DNA of 64,000 bases from Zasmidium citrigriseum (GCA_002786025.1 NHNW01000017.1:186001-250000), one strand, 5' to 3'; numbered from the stretch's first letter, positions 22,014 to 34,200 are shown. Notes: generated by a model from the sequence alone, not told the origin. Translations and numbers: made by a program.

Positions 22014-24643
22014 ATGAGCTCGCAGAAATCGGCTCTCCCCATTCATCCACTCAAGACCGAAAAGTCGTCCTCCATCCAGAACCAGAACGGCGAACACAAG
22101 GTCTCGCTCGATACCGATCCCTTCGCCGCTCCCAATGTCTACTATGGCGCCTCTCACAGCCCTAGAAAGGTTGCCAAAAGCCGCACCTACTCTGCGGTAA
22201 GCCCTCCCACCAGTCCCACGAGTCCACGCTCGCCCTACGATCCACAACCCTACTCTAAGAGATGGTCATTACCAGCAGCAAGACCGCTGACTGAGAATCC
22301 AACACAGATCGACCCCGGCCGTGACACGGTAGCTGGTACATACAAGACGCCAGCACGGCGAACGAGTCATGGTAAGTCACAAGACGCTGTTACACTGCAG
22401 AGGGGCTGACATTGGGTCCGCAGATGCACAGGGTAATGCCCCGCGCCGCTATCTTATCAACGTGGAAGAGACCTTGAACACGCTCCTCAAGCGAGAGGAT
22501 ACCGATCACAACGTCCAGATCACGATCGAGGATACGGGACCAAAGACGATCGAGCTTGGAACAGCTGCATCTGGAGGATACCGCCGCTTCGATGTGCGGG
22601 GCACGTACATGCTCAGCAACCTCCTTCAGGAGCTTTGTCTGGCCCAGAAGTATGGACGTAAGCAGATCGTACTGGACGAAGCCCGCCTGAACGAGAATCC
22701 AGTCAACCGGCTGGCTCGCCTTATCAAGGACCAGTTCTGGCCCAACCTCACCAGACGTATCGATGGATCAAACATCTCGTCTGTCGCCAGAGATCCGAAA
22801 GACTGGACTTCCGACCCTCGACCACGTATCTACATCCCACCCGGCGCTCCCGAGCAACATCAATACTACACTCGCATCGCCAAGGAACACCCCGAGATAA
22901 GACTCGATGTTCGATGGCTGAAGGAGGGTGGCCCAGACGATGATGAATATGTTCGTGACTTGAACGAAGCACCAGGCCTGCTGGCGGTGGCCATGGAGCG
23001 TGTGCAAGATACACCTGATGGTCAGCCGGACTACAAAGGCCTGCCGTTCGTCGTGCCCGGTGGACGGTTCAACGAGTTGTACGGATGGGACAGCTACATG
23101 GAAACCCTTGGCCTGCTCGTCAATGATCGTGAAGATCTGTGCGAAGCCATGGTCAAGCATTTCTGCTTCTGCATCCGCCACTACGGCAAGATCCTCAACG
23201 CCAATCGATCATACTACCTCCGGCGGTCACAGCCACCATTCCTCACGGACATGGCCCTTCGAGTCTACGACCGGATCAAGCACAAGCCTAACAGCCTCGA
23301 GTTCCTGCGAAATGCCATTCTAGCCGCGATCAAGGACTACTACGCAACCTGGATGTCGAAGCCACGATACGACGAGGAATCTGGTTTATCACGATATGTG
23401 CCGGGCGGTCTTGGCGTTCCCCCAGAGACGGAAGCATCCCACTTCGTTCATATCCTGACGCCCTATGCTGAAAAGCACAAGATGAGCTTCCACGACTTCG
23501 TACATGCCTACAACTACGGCCATGTGTACGAGCCTGAACTGGACGAATACTTCCTCCACGACCGCGCTGTCCGTGAATCCGGTCACGACACATCTTACCG
23601 CCTGGAGAGAGTTGCCGCCCATCTCGCAACAGTTGATCTCAATTCGTGCTTGTACAAGTACGAATGTGACATTGCTCGTACGATTCGTGCGTTCTTTGGC
23701 GACAAGCTGGAGATCCCTAAGGAATGGCATCTACCTGGCCACCCTGAATTTGAGACATCTTCGACATGGGATCGCAAGGCCAAGAAGCGTCGTCAACAGA
23801 TGGACAAGCTCATGTGGGACGAGGAGAAGGGCATGTTCTTCGATTACAACACGGCCAAGAAGCACAACACTGGCTATGAAAGTGCAACAACCTTCTGGGC
23901 CATGTGGGCTGGTGCTGCCACCCCTCGTCAGGCTTCTGTGATGGTGCAGAAAGCTCTTCCAAAGTTCGAGGTCCACGGCGGTCTTGTTAGTGGTACAGAA
24001 GAGAGTCGTGGACCTGTTGGTGTGCATCGACCAAATCGTCAGTGGGACTACCCATTCGGTTGGGCGCCACAACAGATTCTTGCCTGGACAGGATTTCTCC
24101 GATACGGATTCGAAGAAGAAGCACAGAGACTGGCCTACCGCTGGATTTACATGGTCACCAAAGCTTTCGTCGACTTCAACGGCGTTGTGGTGGAGAAGTA
24201 CGATGTGACTCGACAAGTGGATCCCCACAAGGTCACGGCTGAATACGGCAACCAGGGAGGTGACTTCAAGGGTGTGGCGACCGAAGGGTGAGTGTTGGAA
24301 AGACTCGTTTCTGGAACGTCTTTACTAATCAGGTGATAGCTTCGGTTGGGTCAACGCATCCTACGTCTACGGCCTTCAGATTGTTAATGCACATATGAAG
24401 CGTGCTTTGGGCGCGGTCACCACCTGGGATACCTTCAAGAAGATGACTGAAGGCGAATACGAAGAAGAGCCGCAACTCCACCACCACGACGCAGCGCCTG
24501 TCACGGAACATCATCCAGCACCAATCCAGTACGCGGAACCTCACAAGCACCCAGTCACGAACGGCGGCGGCCACAACGACGTCAATCGTGGAGCAACGCA
24601 GACGCCCCCGAAAGCGCAGACGACGCCCCAGACGAAGCAGTAG
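22014..24643 (+). CDS. NTH1: Neutral (cytosolic) trehalase
   Basis: Hydrolyses intracellular trehalose to two glucose when stress or dormancy ends (GH37). Exons are 22014-22371, 22424-24287 and 24340-24643; both introns are 52 bp with GTAAGT/GTGAGT donors, and the product is 841 aa. The regulatory N-terminus has candidate PKA sites, including KRWSL and RRTSH (Ser118), and Ser-Pro-rich [12 protein letters not shown]. The calcium-binding motif [12 protein letters not shown] is at 145-156, matching yeast Nth1. Both trehalase signatures are intact: [14 protein letters not shown] (about 330) and [10 protein letters not shown] (about 659). The His-rich tail [15 protein letters not shown] is unusual. 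There is no signal peptide, which separates it from acid trehalase. Regulation by phosphorylation, 14-3-3 and calcium is inferred from yeast. Confidence 0.95.
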
Positions 24644-25113
24644 ATGATAGACGCAGTTCGACAGCTTCGGCGGAGAGATGAGAAGATTCTCGGCCTTTTG
24701 AGATAGATTAGCAGTGGTATGCTGGGTCAAGGTGATGACGAGAAGTTTAGACTTCCCCCTGTTGGATTGCTGGGCGGAACCCTTTTGGCACGGAGATGAC
24801 ACGGAGTGATGGATTCGACGAATTCTGAGATATCTCATCAAAAGCATGCCTAATCAAAACCTACGACGTTGGAATGAGATTGATGCTATTCTCGGCCTAT
24901 ACGAGCAATTGAACTTCAATCACTCAATCGATTCGAAGACATCCATCCAAACCCACTAAAACTCCAAGTTCAATTGGCGCTGTCGTTGGTGAGGCATACG
25001 AGATGATGACTACCAAGTGCTTCACATTGTTTTGTCATGTGCTCTTCACTTCTGCCGCCGTTCCTGCCAAGAGTGCCCCGCTAAATTGCGGGGTGAGGCA
25101 AGAGAAGCTGAAC
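24644..25113. other. Intergenic: trehalase 3' side, with a small hairpin
   Basis: Gene-free. A perfect 6-bp inverted repeat with a 6-nt loop (CCCCGC, TAAATT, GCGGGG) lies at 25076-25093, just upstream of the heat-shock-like element. It may be a promoter dyad; a role is not shown. Confidence 0.4.
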
Positions 25114-25133
25114 GGAAGCTTCTGGAGCTTCCA
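25114..25133 (+). promoter_or_regulatory. Heat-shock-element-like array before Cyp40
   Basis: Four consecutive 5-bp units in alternating orientation: gGAAg, cTTCt, gGAGc, tTCCa. Two match the HSF1 unit nGAAn/nTTCn exactly and two differ by one base. It ends 108 bp before the cyclophilin-40 ATG. Cyp40 is an Hsp90 co-chaperone, and yeast CPR6 is controlled by Hsf1, so the site fits the gene. Confidence 0.6.
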
Positions 25134-25241
25134 TGCGCTGTTAACTTTTCTCTAAACAAACGACCTGCCGTCTCACTCAATCGCTTTTCCTTCTCGTTAC
25201 GTTCGAAATTTGACACAAAACAGTTCTCCACAGCTGACAAC

Positions 25242-26363
25242 ATGGCGACCAACAACCGCTCTCGCGTCTTCTTCGACATCTCCATCAGCGGCGCCCCGGC
25301 TGGCAAGGTCGTCTTCGAACTCTACAACGATGTGGTCCCCAAGACAGCAGAAAACTTCCGCGCTCTATGCACTGGCGAGAAGGGTGAAGGCAAGGCCGGC
25401 AAGAAGCTTCACTACAAGGGCAGTGCCTTCCACCGTGTCATCAAGTCCTTCATGATTCAGGGCGGAGACTTCACCGCAGGCAATGGCACTGGCGGTGAGA
25501 GCATCTACGGTGAGAAGTTCGAGGATGAGAACTTCGATCTCAAGCACGACAAGCCATTCCTCCTCTCCATGGCGAATGCTGGACCCGCGACCAACGGATC
25601 CCAGTTTTTCGTGACTACGGTGCCAACACCCCACCTCGATGGCAAGCATGTGGTGTTTGGTGAGGTGATTGCTGGCAAGAGCATTGTGCGTCAGGTCGAG
25701 AACACTCCTACCGGACCCAACGACAAGCCGGAGAAGGAATGCGTGATTGAGGACTGCGGCGAGCTTCCACCAGATGCGGACATCTCAGAACTCACCAAGA
25801 AGAAGGCGGACAAGACTGGAGATGCGTACGAGGACTTCCCAGAAGATCAGAAGCCTGGCGAGGAGGAGTGGAAGGGCACGGAGATTGTGGCTATTGTGGA
25901 CGACCTCAAGAGCATGGGCAACAAGGCATTCAAGGAGGGCGACTTGGAGCTGGGTCTGAGCAAATACCAAAAGGCGCTGCGGTACCTGCACGAGTACCCA
26001 GAGCCGCTGGACAACGATCCAAAGGATTTGGGAGAGAAGCTGAGCAAGCTGAAGATTTCTCTGCACACCAACAGCTCGCTGCTGCAGATCAAGCTCGGTC
26101 GGTATCGTGAGGCGCTGGAGTCGGCGGACAAGGCCATGGCAGTCCCAAGCATCACGGACGCTGAGAAGGGCAAGGCGCTGTACCGGAAGGGCGTTGCACT
26201 CAAGGGAGCCAAGGACGAGGAGGGTGCCATTGAGAACCTCGAGCAGGCTGCGAAGCTGGTGCCCAACGACGCTGGTGTGATGAACGAACTGGCGTCGGCG
26301 AAGAAGTCTGCTGCGGCGCGGAAGGAGAAGGAGAAGAAGGCGTACTCGAAAGCTTTTGCTTAG
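25242..26363 (+). CDS. CPR6: Cyclophilin-40, peptidyl-prolyl isomerase and Hsp90 co-chaperone
   Basis: A 373-aa single-exon protein with a cyclophilin domain (about 5-170) and C-terminal TPRs (about 215-360) that bind the MEEVD tail of Hsp90. Cyclophilin core motifs are [40 protein letters not shown] (catalytic Arg in FHRV), GSQFFVTT and [10 protein letters not shown]. Cyp40-type TPR signals include [25 protein letters not shown] and [23 protein letters not shown]. The start [13 protein letters not shown] is the family's normal N-terminus; the longer open frame upstream begins inside the leader and is not used. Yeast has two paralogues, CPR6 and CPR7, and this gene could match either. The upstream heat-shock-like array supports stress control. 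Confidence 0.95.
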   Translation: MATNNRSRVFFDISISGAPAGKVVFELYNDVVPKTAENFRALCTGEKGEGKAGKKLHYKGSAFHRVIKSFMIQGGDFTAGNGTGGESIYGEKFEDENFDLKHDKPFLLSMANAGPATNGSQFFVTTVPTPHLDGKHVVFGEVIAGKSIVRQVENTPTGPNDKPEKECVIEDCGELPPDADISELTKKKADKTGDAYEDFPEDQKPGEEEWKGTEIVAIVDDLKSMGNKAFKEGDLELGLSKYQKALRYLHEYPEPLDNDPKDLGEKLSKLKISLHTNSSLLQIKLGRYREALESADKAMAVPSITDAEKGKALYRKGVALKGAKDEEGAIENLEQAAKLVPNDAGVMNELASAKKSAAARKEKEKKAYSKAFA

Positions 26364-27616
26364 ACGCCTGGATTGCATTGGATGGAGTCAAGGGGAAAAG
26401 GAGCTTTCATGACGGTACATTTGCGTTTCAGCGATCAACGAGCACGAGCGCTACGGCGCTGTGCAATGGTAGACGAGACGTATGAAAGATGAAATTCACG
26501 GTTGAAACCATCATCTCATCCAATCGATTACGACATGAGCGCTTTCTCTTGTGATGCCATGCTGCCAGTCAGTGGAGCCTGCGGCTGTCGCGAGTTTCTA
26601 TGTTCGTGAATGCCCATGTTGTGCAGGAAGAGGCTGAGCTGAGCTGAGGCTCTTCAGGCCGGCGGCTGAAGGATGGATTTGAAGCCAACAACTGCTGCGG
26701 TCAGAAAGATGGATACCATTGAAGAAAGATAAATGGGTTGGCAGGCTCTGTAGTGATCGCACATCAAACCATCGAGCAAATTGCAATCTTCGATCATGTC
26801 TTCCACATTGTATGGCCTCTCCTATACCAAATGCGCTCATCCAACCCCAATAACATCACCAGCGAACAACAGCATCGGCCGCCCACTCAAATCAGAAAAG
26901 CACCCTTTAGCCCTCTTCTCTCACCAAACGAAGAAGCCCTCTCATTCGAAGTCGAAAAGCATTGGCATTGGCGTCAGTGAAGCATGCATAATGCCCAGCC
27001 TGATGATCCTATCGGCCGAGCTCTTCACACCCAAGACCACAAAGCCGACGGAAACGTCTCATGACGACGCCGTGCTGCCAATGATAGCCATAACGGCGGC
27101 GGAAGACTGAAGACGAAACGTGGCGATCAAACGTGGTGGGCGTTTCAGGTGGGCAGAGGACCCTGGGGGCGAGATGAGGATTGTTGTTGGTGCGTGTTGC
27201 GGGATTGGAAAGGGAGCGAGGAGAGGAGGCGGCGTCATCGTGCAGACGTGGTCACCTGCGCAAGCAAGCAGAGCAAGCTCCCGTGGACTTTGGCATTCGT
27301 TTCTCCACTGTCCTCCGCTTGTTGAGGAGGAGCTGGACCTGGTGCGTCTTCTGATTTTTCTGACGTCTGCGAGATTCGACTGGTGGACGTTCGAGTATTA
27401 TTTTGAGAGAGAGATCTGGACTTGGATCCTTGTCCCCCGCCGCCAGCAGCCGACGCAAGTGCAAGCAATTGGGGAAGATCCAGGGTCTTGCTGCGTTGCG
27501 TTGCGCTGCATCTTGTCAACTTACCTGCTTGCTTGTTGCTTGCCTGGCTTTGCGCTCTCGAAATACCGCAGTGAAAGATCTTGCTTTCTGCATAGCATGC
27601 TGCGCGAGTCCCGGTG
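26364..27616. other. Intergenic, 1.25 kb
   Basis: No exon, repeat or RNA gene recognised. The right half before 27617 is probably the promoter and leader of the next gene. Open frames such as 27235-27696 (minus) overlap that gene antisense and are not supported. Confidence 0.4.
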
Positions 27617-28924
27617 ATGCCGCAGCCTCCCACCCAACAACTCGATCCCGCCGCTGCGTCTGCAAACCGCTCCATCTCGCCGCACAATTCCTCCACGCCG
27701 CTGATATCGGAGCGTCAACGTCAGGATCTCCGACAGGCGGGCTCTGCGACTGCGAATCCCGCTACCACCGACGCTGAGAAGGACTCCAAGACTGGGAAGC
27801 GCAGACTGCCTCTGTTCGGCCTGGGCAAGAAGAAAGAGGAGAAGCAGGCCATGGACGCGCCGCCGAGTACTGCTGCAACAGCTGCGGCGACTTCACAACC
27901 TCCCGCGGCGGGCATTGTTGCGCAGAAACAGCAGCAACAACACCCCGACCTCAAGCCTTCCGCACAGCCCATCCCCGTGTCACCCTCGCGCCTCCCGTAT
28001 CAGCCCGCCGTCGCGGCGTCGCCGTCACGCCTGCGCTCTGCCTCGCCCCGGCTACACAGCCCGGCCTCGTCCGAGATCTTTGAACGCAACGTCCAGGAGC
28101 CCGTCCCGATCAGCACTCTCGGTGGGGAGCTCAGCCCGGCACACATTCCCTCACACGTCATCACCGAAGACTCGATCCCGCCGGCGCTGGAGGCTTCGGC
28201 GCAGGCCATCACGAGCGAAGAACTGAACCCCGATGAGGTGGAGATTGTGACTTCGGCTTCGCATCAGCCTGCTGCGACGGTGCTGGAGCCTTCGGCGAGC
28301 CATGCGGATTTGACGTCTTTGAATTCGCCGCCGGCGTTGCTGCAACAGAAATCTGAGGAGTCGGAGGTGGCCTCGAGTTTGAATCTGCATCATGCTTCGA
28401 TTGCCTCTGGCGGCGCGGAGGATGATAGTGCGAGTAACTACGGCCAACTGGATCCTAACGATGTCCGGCGGTTAAGCTTCATCTCCTTCAAAGACATCGT
28501 GCACAGCGAACACCAACAAATGGCCGCTTCCTCCCTAGGCGAAATCGGAAGCAGAGATAGTCTGCACATCGCCAACCTCCCTTCATCAGGAGTCTTACCC
28601 GACCGCGCGGCTTCGCCCCTGCGATCTCCACGATCGCCAACTTCAACGCATAGCCATACCTTGAGCAGTGGCCTTTCAACACCACCCCCGGGAACGAGTA
28701 TCAACCCCATTGGATCCGGTCATACCGAGCAGTCACCTGTTAGGAGCATCGGCATTGGCAGTCCAAATAGCTCGCAACATGGCGAGCTGACGATTGAGAC
28801 GATGAGACAGGCGCTTCGCAAGACGGCTAGTGGGGATCTTTCCAGTGGACGCAGCGCGGGGATGAGTCCTGTTAGCGATGAGAATTCTGTGAGGAATGAG
28901 CCGAGGAGTCGAACGAATACTTGA
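27617..28924 (+). CDS. Conserved-looking disordered Ser/Pro-rich protein, unknown function
   Basis: 435 aa in one exon. I do not recognise a domain. It is rich in Ser, Pro, Ala and Gln with a basic patch KTGKRRLPLFGLGKKKEEK near 60 and a Gln run near 100. The most ordered part is DPNDVRRLSFISFKDIVHSEHQ (about 278-298), where RRLS is a candidate PKA site, and a C-terminal helix-like ELTIETMRQALRKTASGDL (about 390). Many SPR/SPT/STPP sites suggest proline-directed kinases. Codon use looks coding throughout and the frame is uninterrupted. It could be a signalling scaffold; this is a guess from composition only. Confidence 0.7.
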   Translation: MPQPPTQQLDPAAASANRSISPHNSSTPLISERQRQDLRQAGSATANPATTDAEKDSKTGKRRLPLFGLGKKKEEKQAMDAPPSTAATAAATSQPPAAGIVAQKQQQQHPDLKPSAQPIPVSPSRLPYQPAVAASPSRLRSASPRLHSPASSEIFERNVQEPVPISTLGGELSPAHIPSHVITEDSIPPALEASAQAITSEELNPDEVEIVTSASHQPAATVLEPSASHADLTSLNSPPALLQQKSEESEVASSLNLHHASIASGGAEDDSASNYGQLDPNDVRRLSFISFKDIVHSEHQQMAASSLGEIGSRDSLHIANLPSSGVLPDRAASPLRSPRSPTSTHSHTLSSGLSTPPPGTSINPIGSGHTEQSPVRSIGIGSPNSSQHGELTIETMRQALRKTASGDLSSGRSAGMSPVSDENSVRNEPRSRTNT

Positions 28925-29938
28925 GAAGTGGAAGGGTTTTGATTTTGGGGAACTTGATCTTGGAACATGCTTGTTGTTATTCAGGGCGTTGGGAGTGATA
29001 TATTGAGAGTGGCTGGAGTGGCCATATGGATGATGTCTTGAATGCTTTTCGATCGCTTTTTTATGAGTTGTGTGAGGTCTGGACTGGCTTTCAGGCTGGG
29101 ATGGGGAGATGGAGATTGAATGATACCATTTGTTTTCTATTCATTTTGAATGGTCTACGGCTGGCTACCGGGGTGGATGGTTATGTAGAAGGTGGATAGG
29201 AGATATATCTTGTCTGCATACGTTTTGACTCTGCTCGTCTCGTCTCGGTGCTCGCTGACCAAGGAGTGTTTGTCACCAACATGCTGTTCACGACCGGGTT
29301 GAGGAGTTAAGATGGCTTGGCGCTTTCCTGGAGTGTCCTTGTTGTTATGCCTTGGCGGTCGTTACGCTTTTGGTCCTGATTGTGCGGGAGGTCACTATTC
29401 CCAGGTATCCTTCGCCTGGGTGTTGGGTTGCTTTGCACAACATTGTGAACGCGGCCATCGAAGCCTGACCGCATGCTCAACGATGGGATCGCTAGCGTGG
29501 GAGCCATGCATCAACGAACACCTCGTGACCCAACAATCTTCGCGACATTGGGTTCGAACCGGTTATGCTCGGGACCCGGAGTGAGACCAACCCAGACATT
29601 CGACGTTAGTGTTGTTTGCATTGCCTGTTTCGAGGTAGTTTGGCAAAGTCTCTGTATGAGACAGGTCGCATTTTCGGTTTCTTGTGCCTATCAGCTCGTG
29701 GCGAAGCTGTACCTTGTGCAAGCTTGAGGTGTATGATCGTCGACTATGGTTAGGTAGGCGAGACCGGGGGTTCGATAACGTTGTGGCGGATAGCACGCTG
29801 CACAGGCTCTGATGAAACAGTGATACTGCAGCTGTCACGGTCTTTGGGGCGTGGTAGCAGTAGCACTTGGATTGTCGAGATGGGGTGGCGGTCTCTTTGT
29901 TCGTACGTAGGAGGAAGTCGATGATCTTAATTGACTTC
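28925..29938. other. Intergenic, 1 kb
   Basis: Contains the 3' side of the disordered-protein gene. Short open frames only. The sequence GGTTCGAACC at about 29550 resembles a tRNA T-loop but has no matching stems. Confidence 0.4.
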
Positions 29939-30328
29939 CTAAGACAGTCTTAGCTTCCAGACGTACCGGAGAATTTCGAGCGAACGTGTGCGGTCAGTGA
30001 TCAGATCGTTCGGAAGATGCCATCTGAGGGTGCGTTTCGGTGGTGTTGGTACCACGGGTCGCGGTGTCGAGTTGGGCAGGCGTGCCTGGCTAGAGCCCTT
30101 CCCCGGCTCCTGGGTTGGAGGTTGCTTCAAGTCGGTGGAGGATGTTCGAGAGCGTAGGGCGTTGTGATTCCGGCGTTTCGCGCGCATGGGAGAAGAGCGT
30201 GCCACTGCCTGCGCACTGGCGTTTTTTCGTTGGGCTGGTGGGCGCTTTGCAGTTGATGTCTCTGACGTGGCAGGGATGGGTGGGTGGATATTGAGGGAGG
30301 GCCATGACTCGGGCACGGGGGTGGCCAC
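29939..30328 (-). CDS. Possible exon(s) of an unknown gene
   Basis: An open minus-strand frame of about 129 codons with natural-looking composition: a Ser/Pro/Arg-rich part and a more ordered end (RWHLPNDLITDRTRSLEILRYVWKLRLS). It lacks an in-frame ATG near its start; the first codon in the frame is GTG. Just upstream a good acceptor (CCCATCCCAG) and a donor at about 30380 would join it to a further Ser/Pro-rich stretch (TSSPTQETPRLRPDSPSRSR), so it may be the last exon of a spliced gene whose start I could not find. It may also be non-coding. Confidence 0.3.
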   Translation of the reverse strand: MATPVPESWPSLNIHPPIPATSETSTAKRPPAQRKNASAQAVARSSPMRAKRRNHNALRSRTSSTDLKQPPTQEPGKGSSQARLPNSTPRPVVPTPPKRTLRWHLPNDLITDRTRSLEILRYVWKLRLS

Positions 30329-30844
30329 TGGGATGGGAGGCGTTGGCGAGGGTTGTTTACGTTTGGGTTTGTTGTGGTACCTCGAGATCTAGAAGGTGAA
30401 TCCGGCCTGAGACGAGGTGTTTCTTGGGTTGGAGAGGATGTGCGGTCTTGGGAGATGTTTGCGATAGCCGTTTTCCAACACGCATTCTACCGCGCGCCAC
30501 GGGTTGACGGGAAGTCTGTTGCCCGCCAAGCGTCGATCTTTCGGCTACGCTACTGGAGACGACCAGGTGTGGTGGTGGAGAGGTGGCCCGGCGGTGGGCG
30601 GCGGACGCTCGCTTGCTGTCAATATTGTCCTCGCCGTCGTCAATCTGTGTGAAGCGTCTGAACGAGCATCAGGAGGAACGCCGCAGCAGCCTCGGGCAGT
30701 CTCACACAGACGAAGGATTTCTCACTTTTGATCTCATCCTGCCCTGCTCGCTCGCTTTGGCCTGGCGGGACGGGCAAGGGGCACGTGCTGCACACTAGCG
30801 AGCACGACGAGAGCTTCTTCGCTACTGCGCGGTGGGTGTGCGTG

Positions 30845-30877
<33 letters not shown>

Positions 30878-31251
30878 GTTCCTGAGTGAACCGCATTCAA
30901 TCCTCCTCCACACCCAACAGCCTGACATCGCCGCCGCTGCCTCCCAAGCCTTTGTCCCGCCCGCGCTTTGTCGCTCAATGCCCGCATAGCAGAGGCCGCC
31001 GTCGACCAGCTCCTCCACCGCCGCCCGCTGCTGCCCAATCGCCACCAGCCAGGCGATCTCACATCTCACTCGCGCTACGATATGCTGCGCCGGAGTCGCC
31101 ATTGCACAGCGACTGCCGCACCATCCCGCTCTGTGCCCTTCTGAGCCGCACTCTGAACACATAGCGGTGGCGACCTGCGAGCAGCGACGACGACCACCGG
31201 TGCGCCGGCAGAGGTGGGCCTGCAAGAGGCGAGGACGCGGACTGTAGCATC
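30329..31251. promoter_or_regulatory. BUD2-like gene promoter and leader
   Basis: About 0.9 kb before the RasGAP start, GC-rich, with the hexanucleotide repeat described separately. Overlapping open frames on both strands look like composition artefacts. Confidence 0.35.
30846..30877 (+). repeat. Hexanucleotide microsatellite (TGTGCC)n
   Basis: About five perfect tandem copies of TGTGCC in the region upstream of the BUD2-like start. Read on the minus strand it gives alternating Gln-Ala codons, explaining a spurious open frame there. Confidence 0.85.
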
Positions 31252-34200
31252 ATGACCGATCGATCCCACAGGCGCCGCTCGGGCGTTTGGAGCAGCCAGC
31301 AGCCCGAGGCTGGCGATGCCATGTCGGTGGAGAAGGAGAGTCGCCGCAATCGTTGGACCCAGGACAAGCAGCGCAAAGAGCCCACGCTGTATGATGAGTG
31401 GCTGTCTCAGGAAAAGAGACAGGACAGGCCCGTACAACATGATTCCGCCTCCAGACAGCGCACCGTCGAGCGACGTCCTTCCATGCCCCTGCGCCAGAGT
31501 TCCACGACAGCAAGCGGCACCACCATTCGACCGGTAACACCCGACGAACACCAAGGCGACGGCTTGGGAATGGAGCACAACAATCTGCCAGAGAGCACAA
31601 CCATGAGTTTCGAGCGGGTCTTCATCCCCCATACTACGACTACAATAACCGGCGGGCCCACCGCACGAGACAGCCCCAGCAGCTCGAGCAGGAGCAGGGC
31701 CCGCGCGAGAGACCGTGATCGAGACCGAGAGACCTTATCCAGCCAGGCGAGCAGTCCCCCGAGCAGCAGAAACGGCAGCGTGAGCGTCTCCAACTCCTCC
31801 TACTACGGTCGCAGCGATAGCAGAAGCAATGGGCAGGGCGGCAACGGCAGCATCGCGGACAACGATATGGCATACCGCCCGCGCACTCGCACCATGGAAG
31901 ACCGCGCAAGGAGAGAGCAGTCTCCCACTGCGCTGCTGGCCAAGAACAGAAATCGAATCGGCAGCGTGCATACGCCCTCGTCGCCGAAATACCAGGGCGG
32001 GGCTGAATATCTGGCGTCGGTGCCGGTTTCAATAGAGCAGCCCGCTGCTCCTTCAATATCTTCACTGGGCTCTCCTGTCCAACCCCCTCAGGAGGTTCAA
32101 CATCCCCACCGCTCAATATCGCCCATCTCCACGAGCACCATCGATTCCATCACCTCAGCCCTTCCCAGTGCCAATGCAAGGCGGATTTTACACTTGATGA
32201 AAACATTGAATGGTCGCATGAGCGGGAATGTAGTTTTTCGACGTGGGTTCGGCAATCCATGGTCTCAAAGCTACTGCTACATTCACGAAGAGACTGGCAG
32301 TCTGATGTACGAATCGAGAGGGAGCGAAGGTGCACACAAAACTTTGATATCCGATTTGCGTGGATCGAAAGTGCGCTCGAGCGTCGACGGTGACGTGCCT
32401 TATCTGGAAGTGTCCTTTCCCTATACCTCGGACGAAGTTCATATCAAGCTGCAAACTCAGTCTGACTTTGACGCATGGTTCGCGGCCTTACTGCATTGGC
32501 AGCCGCGGGACACCTACTCGATCTCGAGTAATGAACCACGGCCGGATTCAGAAATGGGGTCCAAACCTTCCACCATCGCGGAAAATTCGAAACGAAGGGC
32601 ATCAGTCAATAATCCTGTGCACAGGCAGAGTCGAGACCGCGCTGCGAGCGACCGCAGCAATAAGAGTGATCGACGTAAGTCCGTGATCGCCGCCATGCCC
32701 AAGGAGAATCCCGTCATCAAAATAGGAAAGATGATCTACTGGGACACCAACGTCGGTTATAGCAATACCACTGCCACCGCCGTTGGCCAGCCTTCCACCC
32801 GACCAAACACCTACAGAATGCAGAGCGTGGGCGCACGTCGATGGCGGAGAATCAGTGGTCAGCTCCGCGAGAACGGCGAGCTCAAATTGCATTCCGACGC
32901 CGACAATTCCCTGATTTCAGTGGTACAGCTGAGCCAATTGAGTCGGTGCGCCATCCAGCGTCTGGACCCAAGTGTGCTGGACAACGACTTTTGCATTGCG
33001 ATATATCCCCAGTACACCTCGAGCTACACCCATGCCCAGCCTGGATTCATCCGGCCCATCTTCCTCAGCCTGGAGAGCAGAGTGCTGTATGAAGTGTGGT
33101 TTGTACTTCTGCGAGCATTCACGATGCCTTCTATATATGGACCACGACTGGACGCAGAAAGCGAGGGCCTCGAAACGAACGGCAACCGCGACCTCGAGAG
33201 CATGATTGCCACAAGCACAACATACACGTTTAGAATGGAGCGCAGCTTGAGCGTGAGGGTGGTTGAGGCGAAGATGCAACCTCCAAATGCCAACGCAAAC
33301 AGCGAGACTGGCTTCAGTGGTGGCTACAGCCGACAGCAAGCTTCACAACAATCATCTGAGAAGAACGGGTACTACGCAGAAGTGCTTCTCGACAACGAGA
33401 CACGAGGCAAGACGGTGGTCAAGTTCGAAGGCCTCAATCCACTCTGGGGCGAGAGCTTCGAGTTTCAGGATCTACCGCCTGTGCTCAACAATGCCAGCGT
33501 CATTGTGAAAAGACGGCCTCCCGAGCAGGCCAATGTATCAAGCCAGCACGACAGCCGACATGTCCACGAGTCTTACACAGAACAAGGTGGTTTCACGAAT
33601 CTGGCATTTGACGTCACTTGCGGGAAGGTCGAGATCCAGATGGAAGAACTCGAACCTGAGAAAGAGGTAGAGAAATGGTGGCCTGTCACAAATATGCATG
33701 GCCAGAAAGTCGGCGAGATCCTCGTGAAGATACGCGCGGACGAAGGAATCATTCTGATGGCGCGCGACTACCGGCAACTGAGCGACTTATTACATCGATT
33801 TTCGAACGGTTTGACATTGCAGATTGCGCAAATGATACCCAGCGAGCTCAAGCGGCTAAGCGACAGCTTGCTCAACATTTTCCAGGTTTCAGGGAAAGCG
33901 GGCGATTGGATTATGGCGTTGGTAGAGGAGGAGATTGATGGCATACACAAAGAGACACCGATCACACGATTGCGGTACAGCAGGCGGGTTGGCTCGAACG
34001 ACACAGGCGATCCTCTCGGCAGCGGTGCGCCGAACAGCGACCGAGAGCTCATTGTGCGAGACATGAACAAGAATGCGACATTGGAGGCGAATTTGCTCTT
34101 CCGTGGCAATACGTTGCTTACGAAGTCTCTCGACACGCACATGCGGCGAGTTGGCAAGGAGTATCTGGAAGAGTGCTTGGCGTCCAAGCTTCAGGAGATC

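Noticed and set aside
25017..25241. Longer N-terminus of cyclophilin-40
   Set aside because: The open frame upstream covers the promoter motifs and does not resemble Cyp40; the ATG at 25242 begins the cyclophilin fold.
29540..29575. GGTTCGAACC as a tRNA T-loop
   Set aside because: Neither strand offers a matching five-base T-stem, anticodon arm or acceptor stem.
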